From: Desulfuromonadaceae bacterium
GTDB lineage: Bacteria > Desulfobacterota > Desulfuromonadia > Geobacterales > Pseudopelobacteraceae
Length of the DNA stretch: 64,000 bases
Assembly: GCA_028712075.1 (NCBI GenBank)
Contig: JAQTQX010000018.1
Location: forward strand, 1-64,000
Direction of reading: 5' to 3'
Positions 8,801-18,390 of the stretch are shown here, in pieces. Made by a program: the position numbers and the translations under genes. Each line of letters opens with the position of its first letter. The first letter of the stretch is position 1. The notes under the pieces were generated by a model. It was not told where the DNA came from. It did no database searches and saw only the letters and a list, made by a program, of their open reading frames with translations.

Positions 8801-10473
8801 GCATTGGCTGCAGTCGGTTCCAGAAGATTACCCTCCGAACCAATCAGCGCGATGGTGGAGGTGACAATTTCTTCACGGATCGGGTCGATCGGCGGATTGG
8901 TAACCTGGGCGAACAGTTGCTTGAAATAATTGTATAGCAGCTGGTTCTGGCCGGATAACACAGCAAGCGGTGTATCGGTTCCCATCGAGCCGAGCGGCTG
9001 GATGCCGTCACGGGCCATTGGCCCGAGAACCGCTTGCTGGTCTTCATACGTATAGCCGAAGGCCATTTGACGCTGGGTCAGACTTTCCGGGTCAGGAAAA
9101 GGCATGTCCGTGGGATACGGCAGGTCCTCAAGCAGAACAAGATTTTCCTTGAGCCATCGCCCATACGGGTTGGCAAATGCCAGTTCCCGCTTGATCTCCT
9201 CATCGGGTACGATGCGTCCCTGTTCGGTATCAACCAGAAACATTTGTCCCGGCTGGAGACGCCCTTTTTTCACCACGCGTTCCGGATCGATTGTAAGGAC
9301 TCCTGCTTCGGACGCCATGATGACCAGGTCATCGCTGGTAATGTAGTAGCGTGACGGGCGCAGGCCGTTCCGGTCAAGTACCGCCCCGATACTGCGGCCA
9401 TCGGTAAAGGCAAGTGCCGCTGGGCCATCCCACGGCGCGATAAGGCATGAGTGGTATTCATAGAACGCCCGCTTTTCTTCACTCATTTCAGTATGGTTTT
9501 CCCACGGCTCAGGAACCATCATCATGATCGCATGCGGAAGTGAACGCCCACTCATGACCAGCAGTTCGAGACAATTATCGAACATACCGGAGTCGGAGCC
9601 GTTGGTGTTGATGATCGGCAGCACCTTCTTGATGTCGTCGCCGAACAGCACACTGGTAATATGGTTCTGACGGGCATTCATCCAGTTGACGTTGCCGCGC
9701 AGGGTGTTGATTTCACCGTTGTGAGCAAGATAGCGGTACGGATGGGCACGGTCCCAACTGGGGAAAGTATTGGTGGAAAAGCGTGAATGCACCAGGGCAA
9801 TGGCGCTCTCCATTAAGGGATCGCGCAGCTCCGGGAAATACTGGTCCACCTGAACCGGCATAAGCATCCCTTTGTATATTATCGTCCGGGTCGAAAGGCT
9901 GCAGACGTACCACTGGTCATCAACCTCGGCGCGCCGGATTTCATTGGTGGCCCGCTGGTTTATGACGTACAGCTTGCGGCTGAACGCCTGCTCGTCAGCA
10001 CAGCTGGCCGGGCATTTAAGGAGCAGTTGCCGTACCATCGGTTCACCGGACCAGGCGGTATTGCCCAGGGAAGAGTTGTCGGTCGGCACATTTCTCCAAC
10101 CAAGGAGTTCCACCCCCTCTTCGACCAGAATTTTTTCCAGGATATGCCGGGCGGCATTGCGCTCCGTCGCTTTCTGCGATGTAAAGACCATGCCGGCCGC
10201 ATATTTGAATGGTGCGGGGAGCTCGATGCCGAGTGGCGTGCAGACCGAACGGAGAAAACTGTCCGGCATCTGTATGAGGATTCCGGCACCGTCTCCGGTA
10301 TTCGGTTCACTGCCGGTAGCGCCACGGTGATCAAGATTGACGAGAACTTCAAGCGCCTGGCTGACGATCTTGTGGGATTTATTCCCTTTCATGTTTACGA
10401 TAAAGCCGACACCGCAGGCATCGTGCTCGAATTGTGGGTCGTAAAGACCCTGTTTCACGGGTGGTTTTTTCAT
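5899..10473 (-). CDS. gltB: Glutamate synthase large subunit
   Basis: The alpha subunit, 1524 residues, normal length for the bacterial NADPH enzyme. Cys20 in HDACGVGF is the predicted N-terminal nucleophile of the class II glutaminase domain after removal of a short propeptide. The FMN-binding synthase domain shows [10 protein letters not shown] and the 3Fe-4S cluster motif [15 protein letters not shown], followed by the C-terminal beta-helix domain ([18 protein letters not shown]). With gltD it forms the main ammonium-assimilation route together with glutamine synthetase. A sigma-54-like promoter lies about 60 bp upstream, consistent with nitrogen control. Large antisense open frames here are shadows. 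Confidence 0.96.
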   Translation of the reverse strand: MKKPPVKQGLYDPQFEHDACGVGFIVNMKGNKSHKIVSQALEVLVNLDHRGATGSEPNTGDGAGILIQMPDSFLRSVCTPLGIELPAPFKYAAGMVFTSQKATERNAARHILEKILVEEGVELLGWRNVPTDNSSLGNTAWSGEPMVRQLLLKCPASCADEQAFSRKLYVINQRATNEIRRAEVDDQWYVCSLSTRTIIYKGMLMPVQVDQYFPELRDPLMESAIALVHSRFSTNTFPSWDRAHPYRYLAHNGEINTLRGNVNWMNARQNHITSVLFGDDIKKVLPIINTNGSDSGMFDNCLELLVMSGRSLPHAIMMMVPEPWENHTEMSEEKRAFYEYHSCLIAPWDGPAALAFTDGRSIGAVLDRNGLRPSRYYITSDDLVIMASEAGVLTIDPERVVKKGRLQPGQMFLVDTEQGRIVPDEEIKRELAFANPYGRWLKENLVLLEDLPYPTDMPFPDPESLTQRQMAFGYTYEDQQAVLGPMARDGIQPLGSMGTDTPLAVLSGQNQLLYNYFKQLFAQVTNPPIDPIREEIVTSTIALIGSEGNLLEPTAANARRIKLQSPLLCNQELEKLRQIDSPDFKAATLPLLFPVSRGAAGMERGLEALFAAADVAIDAGSNLLILSDRGVDSEYAAVPALLAVSGLHHHLVASGTRTLVSLILESGEPREVHHFAVLLGYGVNAINPYLAFESLDDMILQGMLPGLDHRKAVYNFTKAAIKGVVKTMAKMGISTVQSYRGAQIFEAVGLHQSVIDRYFTLTPSRIGGTDIDGIARELMERHARAYPTRVAPDGVLPPGGVYRWRKDGEEHQYNPLTITALQKATRTDDYKEFKTFSSLIDEQSERHYTLRGLLAFKDNIPSVPLEEVEPVESIMKRFKTGAMSYGSISKEAHETLAIAMNRIGGRSNTGEGGEDPERFTWTNELGDSKNSNIKQVASGRFGVTSEYLSNAGELQIKMAQGAKPGEGGELPGHKVYPWIAKTRHTTPGVGLVSPPPHHDIYSIEDLAELIHDLKNANRRARISVKLVSEVGVGTIAAGVAKAHADVVLISGYDGGTGASPISSIKHAGLPWELGLAETHQTLLLNNLRSRIIIEADGQLKTGRDVAIAALLGAEEFGFATAPLVTLGCVMMRVCHSNTCPTGVATQDPELRKNFSGKPEYVVNFMRFVARELREIMAQLGFRTLNEMVGRSDVLEASKAIEHGKTAGLDFSNILYQPKIPLTVGRYCSEQQDHGLEKSIDMSKLLDICQPAIERGEAVSAELSITNIDRVVGTIIGNEITRKYGAAGLPDNTVQLTFNGSAGQSFGAFIPRGITMKLSGDANDYLGKGLSGGTIIVYPPAGSPFKAEENIIAGNVAFYGATGGTAYIRGMVGERFCVRNSGVNAVVEGVGDHGCEYMTGGIVAILGKTGRNFAAGMSGGIAYVFDEYDDFTSRCNTEMAALEPLDDSDAATLKAMIEKHAECTGSSRAQMMLISWQQTLTRFVKVMPIDYKRVLQALERAKAAGLSGDDAMAAAFEENSQDGGH

Positions 10474-10533
10474 GGAGGACCCTGTTTAAAATGTAATGAT
10501 GAGTGGCTCGCGCCTTGTGTGTCGGATAATAAT

Positions 10534-10549
10534 AGCAGGGAGCATGCCA
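10534..10549 (-). promoter_or_regulatory. Candidate sigma-54 promoter for gltBD
   Basis: Minus-strand TGGCATG-CTCC-CTGCT has the exact GG/GC spacing of RpoN promoters, with one mismatch in each box. The predicted start is near 10522, giving a leader of about 50 nt before the gltB ATG. Confidence 0.55.
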
Positions 10550-10784
10550 CAGTGAAGCCATGCCGCCAGTTCTCATGGATACAACGTGATATGTCAGCTA
10601 GTTATGGCAATTTACCCCGAATTTGTTTTCCGGTACCGCTATGGCAGTGAAAAATATACTGAGTAATATTGCCACACGTGTGAGTACACTGGTTGCCCGC
10701 ACCTACGATACATAATGATTGGATTGCAGGATGCGTTCAAGTGGTAATTTACATGGAAAAGATCCTGCATGAGGTAATACTGAC

Positions 10785-10796
10785 ATCGTTAACGAT
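10785..10796. promoter_or_regulatory. 12-bp perfect palindrome, operator-like
   Basis: ATCGTTAACGAT is a perfect palindrome in the gltB divergent region, about 140 bp before the plus-strand membrane-protein gene. It could be a repressor or activator site. No factor can be assigned. Confidence 0.3.
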
Positions 10797-10801
10797 AATG
10801 A

Positions 10802-10820
10802 TGCACCGCTTTTTGGTGTT
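10802..10820. promoter_or_regulatory. NtrC-like enhancer dyad
   Basis: TGCACC then seven bases then GGTGTT resembles the NtrC site TGCACC-N5-GGTGCA, but the spacer is two bases longer and the second half has two mismatches. Its position about 280 bp upstream of the predicted gltB start is plausible for an enhancer. Weak evidence. Confidence 0.25.
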
Positions 10821-10933
10821 TTTGCAGGTGATAAAAGATTGACTACCTTATGCGGCACGCGGTAATTTGGACGCACATTCAGTAACCGTCTGAACCATAC
10901 GATCACAACAATGCTGCACAGAGAGGGTAGTTA

Positions 10934-11266
10934 ATGGAAATAGTACTCATGCTGTTCGTTCTCGTGGGCGGTACCATCGCCTTCTCCGCCTGGAAAAAAA
11001 AATCATCCTCCGAACATGTCCAAGCGGATGACATTCATACGGACACTGATAACGGTCACTCTGTGCGGTCATGCCTTGCATGCGGTCATGAAGGTGAAAT
11101 GAAAACATGGCTTTCCGGCTATACAGCGCCCAAACTTATCGCGGTTGCCGGCTTTCTGCTCGGGTACATACCGGGGTTAATATTTCTTGCGGTCTACTGG
11201 GGCAAATACAAGTGTCCAAACTGCGGGGCTGTCGGCAAGAACCGTCAGATTACTGCTGTGTCGTAG
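10934..11266 (+). CDS. Small membrane protein with a zinc-ribbon
   Basis: A 110-residue protein of unknown function. It has an N-terminal hydrophobic helix (MEIVLMLFVLVGGTIAF), a polar stretch, CLACG near residue 47, a second hydrophobic hairpin (LIAVAGFLLGYIPGLIFLAVYW), and CPNCG near residue 95. The two CxxC pairs probably form one zinc ribbon that is brought together by the membrane hairpin. It stands alone, divergent from gltB and convergent with the next response regulator. GAGAGGG precedes the start. No function is assigned. Confidence 0.7.
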   Translation: MEIVLMLFVLVGGTIAFSAWKKKSSSEHVQADDIHTDTDNGHSVRSCLACGHEGEMKTWLSGYTAPKLIAVAGFLLGYIPGLIFLAVYWGKYKCPNCGAVGKNRQITAVS

Positions 11267-11299
11267 TGATAAAGAACCGTGACCATGGCACTGGCCATG

Positions 11300-11758
11300 T
11301 TATTTCCCTCCGGAGGAAAATCCGTCCGGTGGAAGTTCGTTCAGCAGGGCCCAGAAACCACCAAGCTGTTTTACTGCATCAACAAAATCTGAAAAATTCA
11401 CCGGTTTGACTACGTAGGCATTAATTCCCAAATCATAGCTCCGGAGCACATCCTGTTCTTCCCTCGAAGAGGTCAGCATCACCACGGGAATATTCTTGAA
11501 CGCCGGGTCGGAACGGATTGCCCGCAGCACCTCAATGCCGTCCATGCGGGGCATTTTGATGTCGAGAATCGCCACCGCCGGACTGACCGGTTTTCGTGAT
11601 GCGTATTTCCCCTCGCAGCGCAAAAACTCCAGTGCTTCAACACCATCTTTGACATGCGTAACCCGGTTTGCCAGGTTGTTATCCGCCAAAGCTTCAAGAG
11701 TCAGTTCGGCATCGTTGGGGCTATCTTCTGCCAGCAAGATCGGTCTCAGTTCCTGCAT
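11300..11758 (-). CDS. Single-domain response regulator (Rcp1-like)
   Basis: A 152-residue stand-alone receiver domain. It shows the Glu-Asp pair at residues 11-12, the phospho-acceptor Asp66 in AILDIKMPRMDG, a Thr/Ser in MLTSSRE, and the Lys in VVKPVNF. There is no output domain. The longer insert before the Asp and the DxxD-type N-terminus match the Rcp1 group, which pairs with phytochrome-like and hybrid kinases. It follows the heme-binding kinase by 27 bp on the same strand, so it is the likely phosphorelay partner. A CATGGC/GCCATG hairpin overlaps its stop codon. Confidence 0.88.
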   Translation of the reverse strand: MQELRPILLAEDSPNDAELTLEALADNNLANRVTHVKDGVEALEFLRCEGKYASRKPVSPAVAILDIKMPRMDGIEVLRAIRSDPAFKNIPVVMLTSSREEQDVLRSYDLGINAYVVKPVNFSDFVDAVKQLGGFWALLNELPPDGFSSGGK

Positions 11759-11785
11759 GAATGGTGTCCTCCTGTGATGCCGCTA

Positions 11786-13339
11786 TTACTGCGGCAGTGA
11801 AAAATAAAAATTCGCGCCCTTGTCCAATTCTCCCTCGCCCCACACCCTTCCGCCATGCCGGTTGATGATGCGCTGAACGGTGGCAAGGCCGATGCCGGTC
11901 CCTTCAAATTCTTCCTGTGAGTGCAGGCGCTGAAAAACACCGAAGAGTTTACCGGCGTACTTCATATCAAAACCGACCCCGTTATCTTCGACAACGAAGA
12001 CAATGTCGCTATTTTCTTCGTGCGCACTGACGGAGATGCGAGCGGTTTCCCGCGACCTGGTATACTTCACCGCGTTCCCCAGCAGATTGGCCCAGACTTG
12101 GCGCAGCAGTACCGAATCTCCCTTTACAGGGGGCAGTTCCCCAATCACCCATTCGATCATGCGATCGGAAGCGCTCTCCCGAACCATTGTGAGCACATCT
12201 TTGAGTAGCTGGTTCATATCCACCTGTTCGTGGCACATTTCGGCCCGGCCGGTTCGTGAAAACTGCAGCAGGTCGTCAATCAGCGTCCCCATTTGACGGG
12301 CTGAAGAGGCAATAGTATCAACATAATGCACGCCCTTATCGCTCAGGCCGTCACGGCAGCGGGATATCAGCAGATCAACGTAGCCGTCAATATGCCGCAA
12401 TGGAGCGCGCAAATCGTGCGATACGGAATAGCAGAAGGCCTCCAGTTCACTGTTGGCAGATTCCAATTGAGCAGTGCGCTCAATCACCCGCTGCTCCAGC
12501 TCGATATTCAGCCGATGAATTTCATCCTTGGTTTGTTTGTGCTCAATAATCTCGGCTTCAAGTGAGGCGGTTTTGTCACTGACAAGGATTTTCAAGCGTC
12601 TGTTGAAAAAGAACAGGAGAAACGTCGCTGCAATTCCGACCGAAAGAGAGCTGGTTAGAATATGGACGGTTGATATATCATCATTGATCGGCATCTTGAT
12701 CGACTCAATTGCCCGAAACACGCCGGTTTTTTCGTTAAAACCCCCTTCGCCCGGATAGAGTGCCTGAAGCCCTGGCGGCGCTTCCTCCCTTTTTCCATGG
12801 CATTTAAGGCAATTAGCATCAGTTTCCAGAAAAGGGATCGCGTAATACAGGTATTTTTTCCCATCAACGCTTATGACGTCCCTGTACTCATGCACATCCC
12901 TGTTCTCATTGAACATCTTGATCAGTGCGGCCTCGGACGGATCGGCTAAGTTAACCGGATTGCGAGGATTGACGGAGGCCATTTTGTAATATACTTCGGG
13001 GAGCCCCGCCTTTTTCATCTCTTCATTATAAAAAGCATGCATATTCCGGACGATGAAGGAGGATGAAAATATTTCGGGAGAGTAGAATTGTTGCGATACG
13101 GCACCATTGTCGCGTGCCTTGTAGAAGGTGGGGTGCATGATTTTCTGGATGTAATGGTGCAGTCCGCGGTGAGAAAAGAGGACATTTCTGATTTTGTCCT
13201 CGGCATCTTTCAAAAAAAAAGCCGATAATGCGTAATAGATGACAACAGCTACCGCGAATGTAGTTACAACAGCAAACAGGAGCGGTTTGAAAAAACGCCG
13301 CACTGTTTCTGGGCGATGACTTTTGCTGTCAATATCCAT
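11786..13339 (-). CDS. Heme-binding (DUF3365) membrane histidine kinase
   Basis: A 517-residue sensor kinase. Membrane helices at about 18-42 and 224-246 flank a periplasmic DUF3365/Tll0287-like domain that contains a c-type heme motif, CLKCH at 177-181. A coiled coil (about 255-305) leads to HisKA with His308 in SHDLRAPLRHID, then HATPase_c (NLLGNAVKYT, DNGVGFD, GTGIGLATV). The heme should be attached in the periplasm and may sense redox state or a gaseous ligand. The start at 13339 has GGAG six bases upstream and is preferred over 13366. It is the middle gene of a three-gene signalling operon. Confidence 0.88.
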   Translation of the reverse strand: MDIDSKSHRPETVRRFFKPLLFAVVTTFAVAVVIYYALSAFFLKDAEDKIRNVLFSHRGLHHYIQKIMHPTFYKARDNGAVSQQFYSPEIFSSSFIVRNMHAFYNEEMKKAGLPEVYYKMASVNPRNPVNLADPSEAALIKMFNENRDVHEYRDVISVDGKKYLYYAIPFLETDANCLKCHGKREEAPPGLQALYPGEGGFNEKTGVFRAIESIKMPINDDISTVHILTSSLSVGIAATFLLFFFNRRLKILVSDKTASLEAEIIEHKQTKDEIHRLNIELEQRVIERTAQLESANSELEAFCYSVSHDLRAPLRHIDGYVDLLISRCRDGLSDKGVHYVDTIASSARQMGTLIDDLLQFSRTGRAEMCHEQVDMNQLLKDVLTMVRESASDRMIEWVIGELPPVKGDSVLLRQVWANLLGNAVKYTRSRETARISVSAHEENSDIVFVVEDNGVGFDMKYAGKLFGVFQRLHSQEEFEGTGIGLATVQRIINRHGGRVWGEGELDKGANFYFSLPQ

Positions 13340-13395
13340 AGCAACTCCAATATTGGAAAACAGCACTGACGCCAGGTCACAATCAAAAATCCAGA

Positions 13396-15336
13396 TCAGT
13401 CATTCTCTTTCCTGTCGAGCATTTCCCGCATCTTCCGCAACAGCTCCAGCGGTTTGACCGGTTTCAGTATGAGATCGGCTCCCTTGTCAAGTTCTCCGCG
13501 GTTTCGGAGAAAATCGGCGGTATAGCCGCTGGTGAATAATACTTTGGCCCCTGCCTGGATTTGCTTGATCTCCTTGTATGCCTCCAGGCCGCTTTTTTTC
13601 GGCATAATCATGTCCATCAGGATGAGCTTGACGCTGCTGCTGTTTTCACTGAACATCTTAACGGCATCTACTCCATCCCCGGCACTGATAATTTCATATC
13701 CGGAATGTATGAGAATGCTTTCCATCACTTTTCGTACGGAAACATCATCTTCAACGACCAGTATCGTTTCTGTGCCCCCTTTGGGTGCCTTTTCAGCAAC
13801 ATGTTCCATTTCCGTAAGTAGTTCTTTGTCAATAATCGGGATAAAAATTTTGAAGGTGGTTCCTTTGCCCTGCTCGCTATACACGTAAATGAAACCGTTA
13901 TGTTGACTGACGATGCCATGTACGATGGCCATACCGAGACCGGTTCCTTTGCCGACTTCCTTGGTGGTAAAGAAGGGCTCAAAAATTCTGGTGCAGGTCG
14001 TCTCATCCATGCCGCAGCCGTTGTCGGATACCGATATGAGGGCGTAGTTCCCAACTTTTCCACAGTTGTGCTCATGTACAAAAGAATCATCAATAGTCTG
14101 AAAAGAGGTCTCTATGGTCAGCTCACCACCTTCTGACATGGCGTCGCGCGCATTCGCGGCCAGATTGATAAGCACCTGCTCAATCTGACCGGCATCGGCT
14201 AAAACGCTGAGAGTTGCATCATTATGAACCGCCCTGAGCCTGATGTCCTCGCCGATTATTCTGACCAGGAACTTTTGCATCTGTTGCACGATATCGTTCA
14301 GATTAACCGGTTTCGAATCCATGACCTGTTTGCGACTGAAGGCAAGCAGACCTTGTGTTAACTGGGCGGCTTTTTCGGCTGCCGAGACAATGTGTTGCAT
14401 GGCCTCCTTTTCTGATGCACTGAAGTTGACCTTCATGCTCAGGAGATTGGCATAGCCAAGAATCACCGTCAGAATATTGTTGAAGTCGTGTGCCACCCCA
14501 CCCGCAAGCTGCCCGATAGCTTCCATTTTTTGCGACTGGCGAAGCTGTTCTTCGAGTTTGCGATGATCGGAAATGTCCTGCATGAATACTACCATCTGCC
14601 CGCCGTCAACCGGTTGATACTGGACGCTGACTTCGATGTCAAACGTGCTTCCATCTTTGCGACGGTGCCGCGATTCAAAGCGGTCCTCGCCCTGATCCAC
14701 GAGTTTTCGTATGCGCGCAGCGGTTTCCTGCTGATTTTCAATGACCTCCAGGTCTGTAATTCTTTTCGCGAGTAATTCCTGAGCGCTATAGCCGCTCATG
14801 CGGCAATAGGTTTCGTTAACTTCGAGAATCCTCTCCTGCATATCCACCAGCCAGAAGCCATCCATCGCAGTCTGGAGAATCGTGCGGTGACGTTCCTCAC
14901 TCTTCAGGAGTGCCTCTTCGGCCAATTTACGCGCAGCGCGTTCCTTAACCTCATCAAGTGCACGCCGTATGGCCAGCTGCAGATTATCAAGTTTCTTCTT
15001 TGACACATAGTCGGTAGCGCCCTGTTTCAGCAGTGCCACCGCTTTTTCTTCACCAACAGCTCCGGAAACGCAGATAAAGGGCACCTCGGGGCACTGTCGT
15101 AGCACGAGTGCGAGAGCCTCCGGTGCCTCAAAGCCTGGCAGATGGTAATCAGCAATAATGATGTCATACATTCCGCTCTGCAGAAAACGGGCAAATTCGT
15201 TCTCGTTGGCAGCCCAGTCAATGTCAATCGAAAGGCCTCCGTCGATTAACTTCTCCCTGATTATCTCGGCATCCATTGGGGAGTCTTCAATATGCAGGAT
15301 TTTCAAGGGTTGATCGGTGCTATTCCCATTGTTCAT
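13396..15336 (-). CDS. Hybrid histidine kinase: REC-PAS-HisKA-HATPase-REC
   Basis: A 646-residue soluble hybrid kinase. The N-terminal receiver (phospho-acceptor Asp63 in IIADYHLPG) is followed by a PAS domain (about 145-270), HisKA with the AHDFNNIL signature near residue 288, HATPase_c ([27 protein letters not shown]) and a C-terminal receiver ([13 protein letters not shown]). No membrane segment or signal peptide is visible, so it acts in the cytoplasm. It is the first gene of an operon with the heme-binding kinase and a single-domain regulator, and probably links their phosphate flow. Confidence 0.9.
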   Translation of the reverse strand: MNNGNSTDQPLKILHIEDSPMDAEIIREKLIDGGLSIDIDWAANENEFARFLQSGMYDIIIADYHLPGFEAPEALALVLRQCPEVPFICVSGAVGEEKAVALLKQGATDYVSKKKLDNLQLAIRRALDEVKERAARKLAEEALLKSEERHRTILQTAMDGFWLVDMQERILEVNETYCRMSGYSAQELLAKRITDLEVIENQQETAARIRKLVDQGEDRFESRHRRKDGSTFDIEVSVQYQPVDGGQMVVFMQDISDHRKLEEQLRQSQKMEAIGQLAGGVAHDFNNILTVILGYANLLSMKVNFSASEKEAMQHIVSAAEKAAQLTQGLLAFSRKQVMDSKPVNLNDIVQQMQKFLVRIIGEDIRLRAVHNDATLSVLADAGQIEQVLINLAANARDAMSEGGELTIETSFQTIDDSFVHEHNCGKVGNYALISVSDNGCGMDETTCTRIFEPFFTTKEVGKGTGLGMAIVHGIVSQHNGFIYVYSEQGKGTTFKIFIPIIDKELLTEMEHVAEKAPKGGTETILVVEDDVSVRKVMESILIHSGYEIISAGDGVDAVKMFSENSSSVKLILMDMIMPKKSGLEAYKEIKQIQAGAKVLFTSGYTADFLRNRGELDKGADLILKPVKPLELLRKMREMLDRKEND

Positions 15337-15527
15337 GAGCGGTTATTCTCCAAAAGTATACGGCGAGTGAGCATATCGTTCTTAATTGTAGCGCTGTTTT
15401 GCGGGATTGCAATAAACCGTGAACTAATTGTTACCGCCGGAAACTCCGTATGCAGAAATGCTTCTTGTCTTAACGAGCCGGCTTAACGTAGAATCGCCAG
15501 CAAAAAAGCGTCGGAAGCGAGTGGTTT

Positions 15528-16346
15528 ATGAATATGGCGACAATCGATGGCATTACACTATCTCTTGCCGGACCGGTGGAGCTGAACCTGCGCTGGGTTG
15601 GTCAGGAAGATCTGCTGACGCAGCTTCTGGCGGCCTGGATGGTGATTGACGAGCGGGATCTTCCGTTTAATCCGCGTCTGGTTGGCAAGCCGGGCGTCGG
15701 CAAAACAACTCTTGCGTACGCTGCGGCAAAACGCTTGGGGCGACCGGTCTATCTTTTTCAGGCCACCATGGATACCCGCCCTGAAGATCTGATTGTAACT
15801 CCGGTGATCGGTCCTGATGCTAAGATCCAGTATGCCGCTTCTTCGCTGGTATCTGCAATGCTGACGGGAGGGGTACTGATTCTCGATGAAGGGAACCGCA
15901 TGAGCGAAAAGGCCTGGGCATCCCTGGCGCCCCTTCTGGATGACCGTCGCTATGTTGAGTCGCTTGTGACCGGCCTGCGCATCCCGGCTTCCCGGGATTT
16001 CCGGATTGTGGTCACCATGAACGAGGATTCCTCAACATTCGAGATTCCGGAATATATTCACTCACGACTGCAGCCGCAGATATATATCGATTTTCCCGAG
16101 GCTGACGAGGAGTTGATTATTCTCAAGGAAAACCTGCCGTTTGCCGACAATGACATACTGCAGTATGTGGTCGCCTTTCTGCAGCGCGCTCATGCCGCCG
16201 ATGAGCTCTACTCTGTGCGGGACGGCATCAATATTGCCCGTTATGCGCTCAAGATGTCTGCTGCCGGCAGCACACCGGCAACGGAACTGTTGCGGCTTGC
16301 CATGATGCGTATCCTCGGCAGCGAAGCGCTCCACTACCTCGACTGA
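15528..16346 (+). CDS. MoxR/CbbQ-type AAA+ ATPase
   Basis: A 272-residue AAA+ ATPase of the MoxR group. Walker A is GKPGVGKTT (53-61), Walker B is VLILDEGNRM (Asp120, Glu121), sensor 1 is VVTMNED (Asn165), and a likely arginine finger lies in EYIHSRL. MoxR proteins act as chaperone-like motors, normally with a VWA-domain partner. Here no VWA gene is adjacent; instead a 658-residue TraB/EreA-like protein starts three bases after the stop, so the two are surely co-translated. Resembles the ATPases found with DUF5682-type proteins. Target unknown. Confidence 0.82.
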   Translation: MNMATIDGITLSLAGPVELNLRWVGQEDLLTQLLAAWMVIDERDLPFNPRLVGKPGVGKTTLAYAAAKRLGRPVYLFQATMDTRPEDLIVTPVIGPDAKIQYAASSLVSAMLTGGVLILDEGNRMSEKAWASLAPLLDDRRYVESLVTGLRIPASRDFRIVVTMNEDSSTFEIPEYIHSRLQPQIYIDFPEADEELIILKENLPFADNDILQYVVAFLQRAHAADELYSVRDGINIARYALKMSAAGSTPATELLRLAMMRILGSEALHYLD

Positions 16347-16349
16347 CCC

Positions 16350-18326
16350 ATGCCGCAGCGCCTCTATCTGGAAACATTCGGTTCGATTCATGCCTTGCCG
16401 ATACTGCATTACCGAATGGAGTGCGCCCAGTTGGTACGCATGGCTGTTCGTCAACTGCGTCCCGATGCTATTGCCATTGAGCTCCCGACAACGGTGGAGG
16501 CACCGTTTCTGAGGGGGGTGCGCCGCCTGCCGCAGATTTCCGCCATCAGCTATCAGGCAGAGTATTTGAAAGGTGGGGGAGGGGGCAAAGGTGCCACGGT
16601 CTATCTGCTGACAGAGCCCGCAGACCCGCTGGTAGAAGCGGCGCGGCTGGCACTTGAGCTGCAGCTGCCGCTCCATTTCGTTGATGTAGATACCGACAGC
16701 TATCCCCAGCATCACGAGCCGCTTCCCGATTCCTACAGCATCTGCCGCATCGGTCTAGCGGCGTATTACCGTGCCTACCGGGCCGCGTCGGTCGGGCAAA
16801 CCCCCTGCTGTGAGGATCAGCGCCGCGAACAGGGGATGGCCTACCGTCTGCAAACAGTGGCACAAAATCACCAGCGCATCCTGTTTGTCTGCGGGATGGC
16901 GCATCTTGAGCGGATCAAGGGGCTGTATGCATTACCACAGGCCGCGCCACTGGAGCGGGTCAGGCGCGAAGGGATCAGCATCTTCAATCTGCATCCTGAT
17001 TCATGTCGGGAAATCCTTGCGGAATTTCCCTTTCTTTCCGCGGTCTATGAATACCGTCGCGGCCCACTTCCGGATGAGCCTGAAGAGAGCGGCGACGGCC
17101 TGCGCAAACGCTTCCATGCCCTTGAGCTGATTAAGGGGGGCAGACAGGATCTTTCCGAAGAACAACTACTGGATAACGCCATTCAGAGAACCGCGCGGCA
17201 TACCGGGTCCGAGGGAACTTTTCCCGATCGCCAGCGGATTATGTACCGCCTGTTCTTTGAAACGTGCCGGCACTATCGCCAGGAAACCGGTGAACCGGTG
17301 CATATCTGGCAGAAACGGGCTTTTTTCCGTTTTGCCCGGAATTACGCAGTGCAGGGAGGTATGCTGCTCCCGGACCTGTTCCAGCTCCTGGTTGCAGCGA
17401 GAGGGTGCATTGATGATAATTTTGCCTATGCATTCTGCCGATTGGCAACGTGCTATCCCTGGCAGTCAGCGTCGAGTGATCTCGCCACGATCAGTATTTC
17501 TCCGGAGGAAATATGGGGAGGCAGTCGCCACATCCGTTTCCGGCCACGGCAGAAACGGCACAAGGGGCTTTCGCAGCTTGGACTGCTCAAACGAAAACGG
17601 GAAAAGCGGACGGGTGAGTGGCTGGAGGGGTTTGACGATCCGTCTATCTGCTCGTATCCCCCTGAGGATATTGCCATAGAGGAATATGGGCGCTTTCTCA
17701 AGCGCAAGGGGAGCATGCAGCTTTCGGAGGAGTTGAGCCGCAGTGAGAAGTTCAGCACCTCGCTGCTTGATGGCATTGATATGCGGGAAACGGTGCGCAA
17801 CCTTCACGAAGGGGCAATCTATGTCCGGGAACAGCAGCGTGCCAAGGGGGGTGTTGGCTGCCTCGTGGTGATATTTGACGATGATCGCCGTACGGAGCGG
17901 TATCCTTACCGCATGACCTGGCTGGGGGAGCACGAACAGGAATCGGATATGGCTTTTTACGCCACCGATCCGGCTGAAAACATCGTCGGACCAGGTATCT
18001 GTCGTTGCGAATACGGCGGTTTCATGCTCTCGTATCCCCCCCGGCGCATGGCGGATGTCTGGCACGATCCGGATTACCGCATGTCTGCAACAAGGGCGGA
18101 AGTGCTGTTGCTGGCCGCACTGGACTATTCAATCGAGAAGCATGTTGTGTATGTAGCGGCAAAGCCCCCCCGCAGCATGTTCAAACAGATCGCCGCACGC
18201 CTCGACCGGAAAATTGTCTATATCCCGCTTGGCTCACTCTCCCCGCACAAACTAAAGCAGCTTCGGGTGCTGCATATCCTGTCCGGCAAGGATAAGCGTG
18301 AACTGGCAAAGGATTACATCTGGTAG
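16350..18326 (+). CDS. TraB/EreA-like protein with novel C-terminal region, MoxR partner
   Basis: A 658-residue protein I cannot name with certainty. The N-terminal 200 residues look like the TraB/EreA/ChaN superfamily, as in DUF5682: RPDAIAIELPTTVE (residues 38-51, Glu44), a strand-helix region with LHFVDVDTD, and ILFVCGMAHLERI near 177-189 with a conserved-type His. The middle (about 230-480) is helical and Arg-rich. The C-terminal 160 residues form a separate unrecognised domain (GCLVVIFDDD, VVYVAAKPPRS, KIVYIPLGSL). No signal peptide is seen. It is tightly coupled to the MoxR ATPase upstream and is probably its substrate-handling partner. Confidence 0.7.
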   Translation: MPQRLYLETFGSIHALPILHYRMECAQLVRMAVRQLRPDAIAIELPTTVEAPFLRGVRRLPQISAISYQAEYLKGGGGGKGATVYLLTEPADPLVEAARLALELQLPLHFVDVDTDSYPQHHEPLPDSYSICRIGLAAYYRAYRAASVGQTPCCEDQRREQGMAYRLQTVAQNHQRILFVCGMAHLERIKGLYALPQAAPLERVRREGISIFNLHPDSCREILAEFPFLSAVYEYRRGPLPDEPEESGDGLRKRFHALELIKGGRQDLSEEQLLDNAIQRTARHTGSEGTFPDRQRIMYRLFFETCRHYRQETGEPVHIWQKRAFFRFARNYAVQGGMLLPDLFQLLVAARGCIDDNFAYAFCRLATCYPWQSASSDLATISISPEEIWGGSRHIRFRPRQKRHKGLSQLGLLKRKREKRTGEWLEGFDDPSICSYPPEDIAIEEYGRFLKRKGSMQLSEELSRSEKFSTSLLDGIDMRETVRNLHEGAIYVREQQRAKGGVGCLVVIFDDDRRTERYPYRMTWLGEHEQESDMAFYATDPAENIVGPGICRCEYGGFMLSYPPRRMADVWHDPDYRMSATRAEVLLLAALDYSIEKHVVYVAAKPPRSMFKQIAARLDRKIVYIPLGSLSPHKLKQLRVLHILSGKDKRELAKDYIW

Positions 18327-18390
18327 TTTTTGGAGTTGATGTTGACGTTAGTGCATGAACAATTCTGATCAAGGCGCTTGCGTGTCAAAT

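Larger units (their letters stand above)
10474..10933. other. Long divergent intergenic region upstream of gltB
   Basis: A 460-bp region between gltB (minus) and a small membrane-protein gene (plus). It holds the sigma-54-like promoter at 10534-10549, a 10-bp palindrome CACACGTGTG (10673-10682), an inverted repeat GCAGGAT/ATCCTGC (10726-10732 and 10762-10768), the 12-bp palindrome ATCGTTAACGAT (10785-10796) and an NtrC-like dyad (10802-10820). No gene is apparent. Confidence 0.5.

Noticed and set aside
10027-10650. Plus-strand open frame of 207 residues across the gltB start
   Set aside because: Mostly antisense to the GltB glutaminase domain; no family features.
11284-11299. CATGGC-ACTG-GCCATG hairpin as a terminator
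   Set aside because: The stem is short and overlaps the response-regulator stop codon; the T-rich tail is weak.
16062-16715. Minus-strand open frame of 217 residues across the MoxR/TraB-like junction
   Set aside because: Antisense to two clear coding regions with strong motifs; no recognisable domain.
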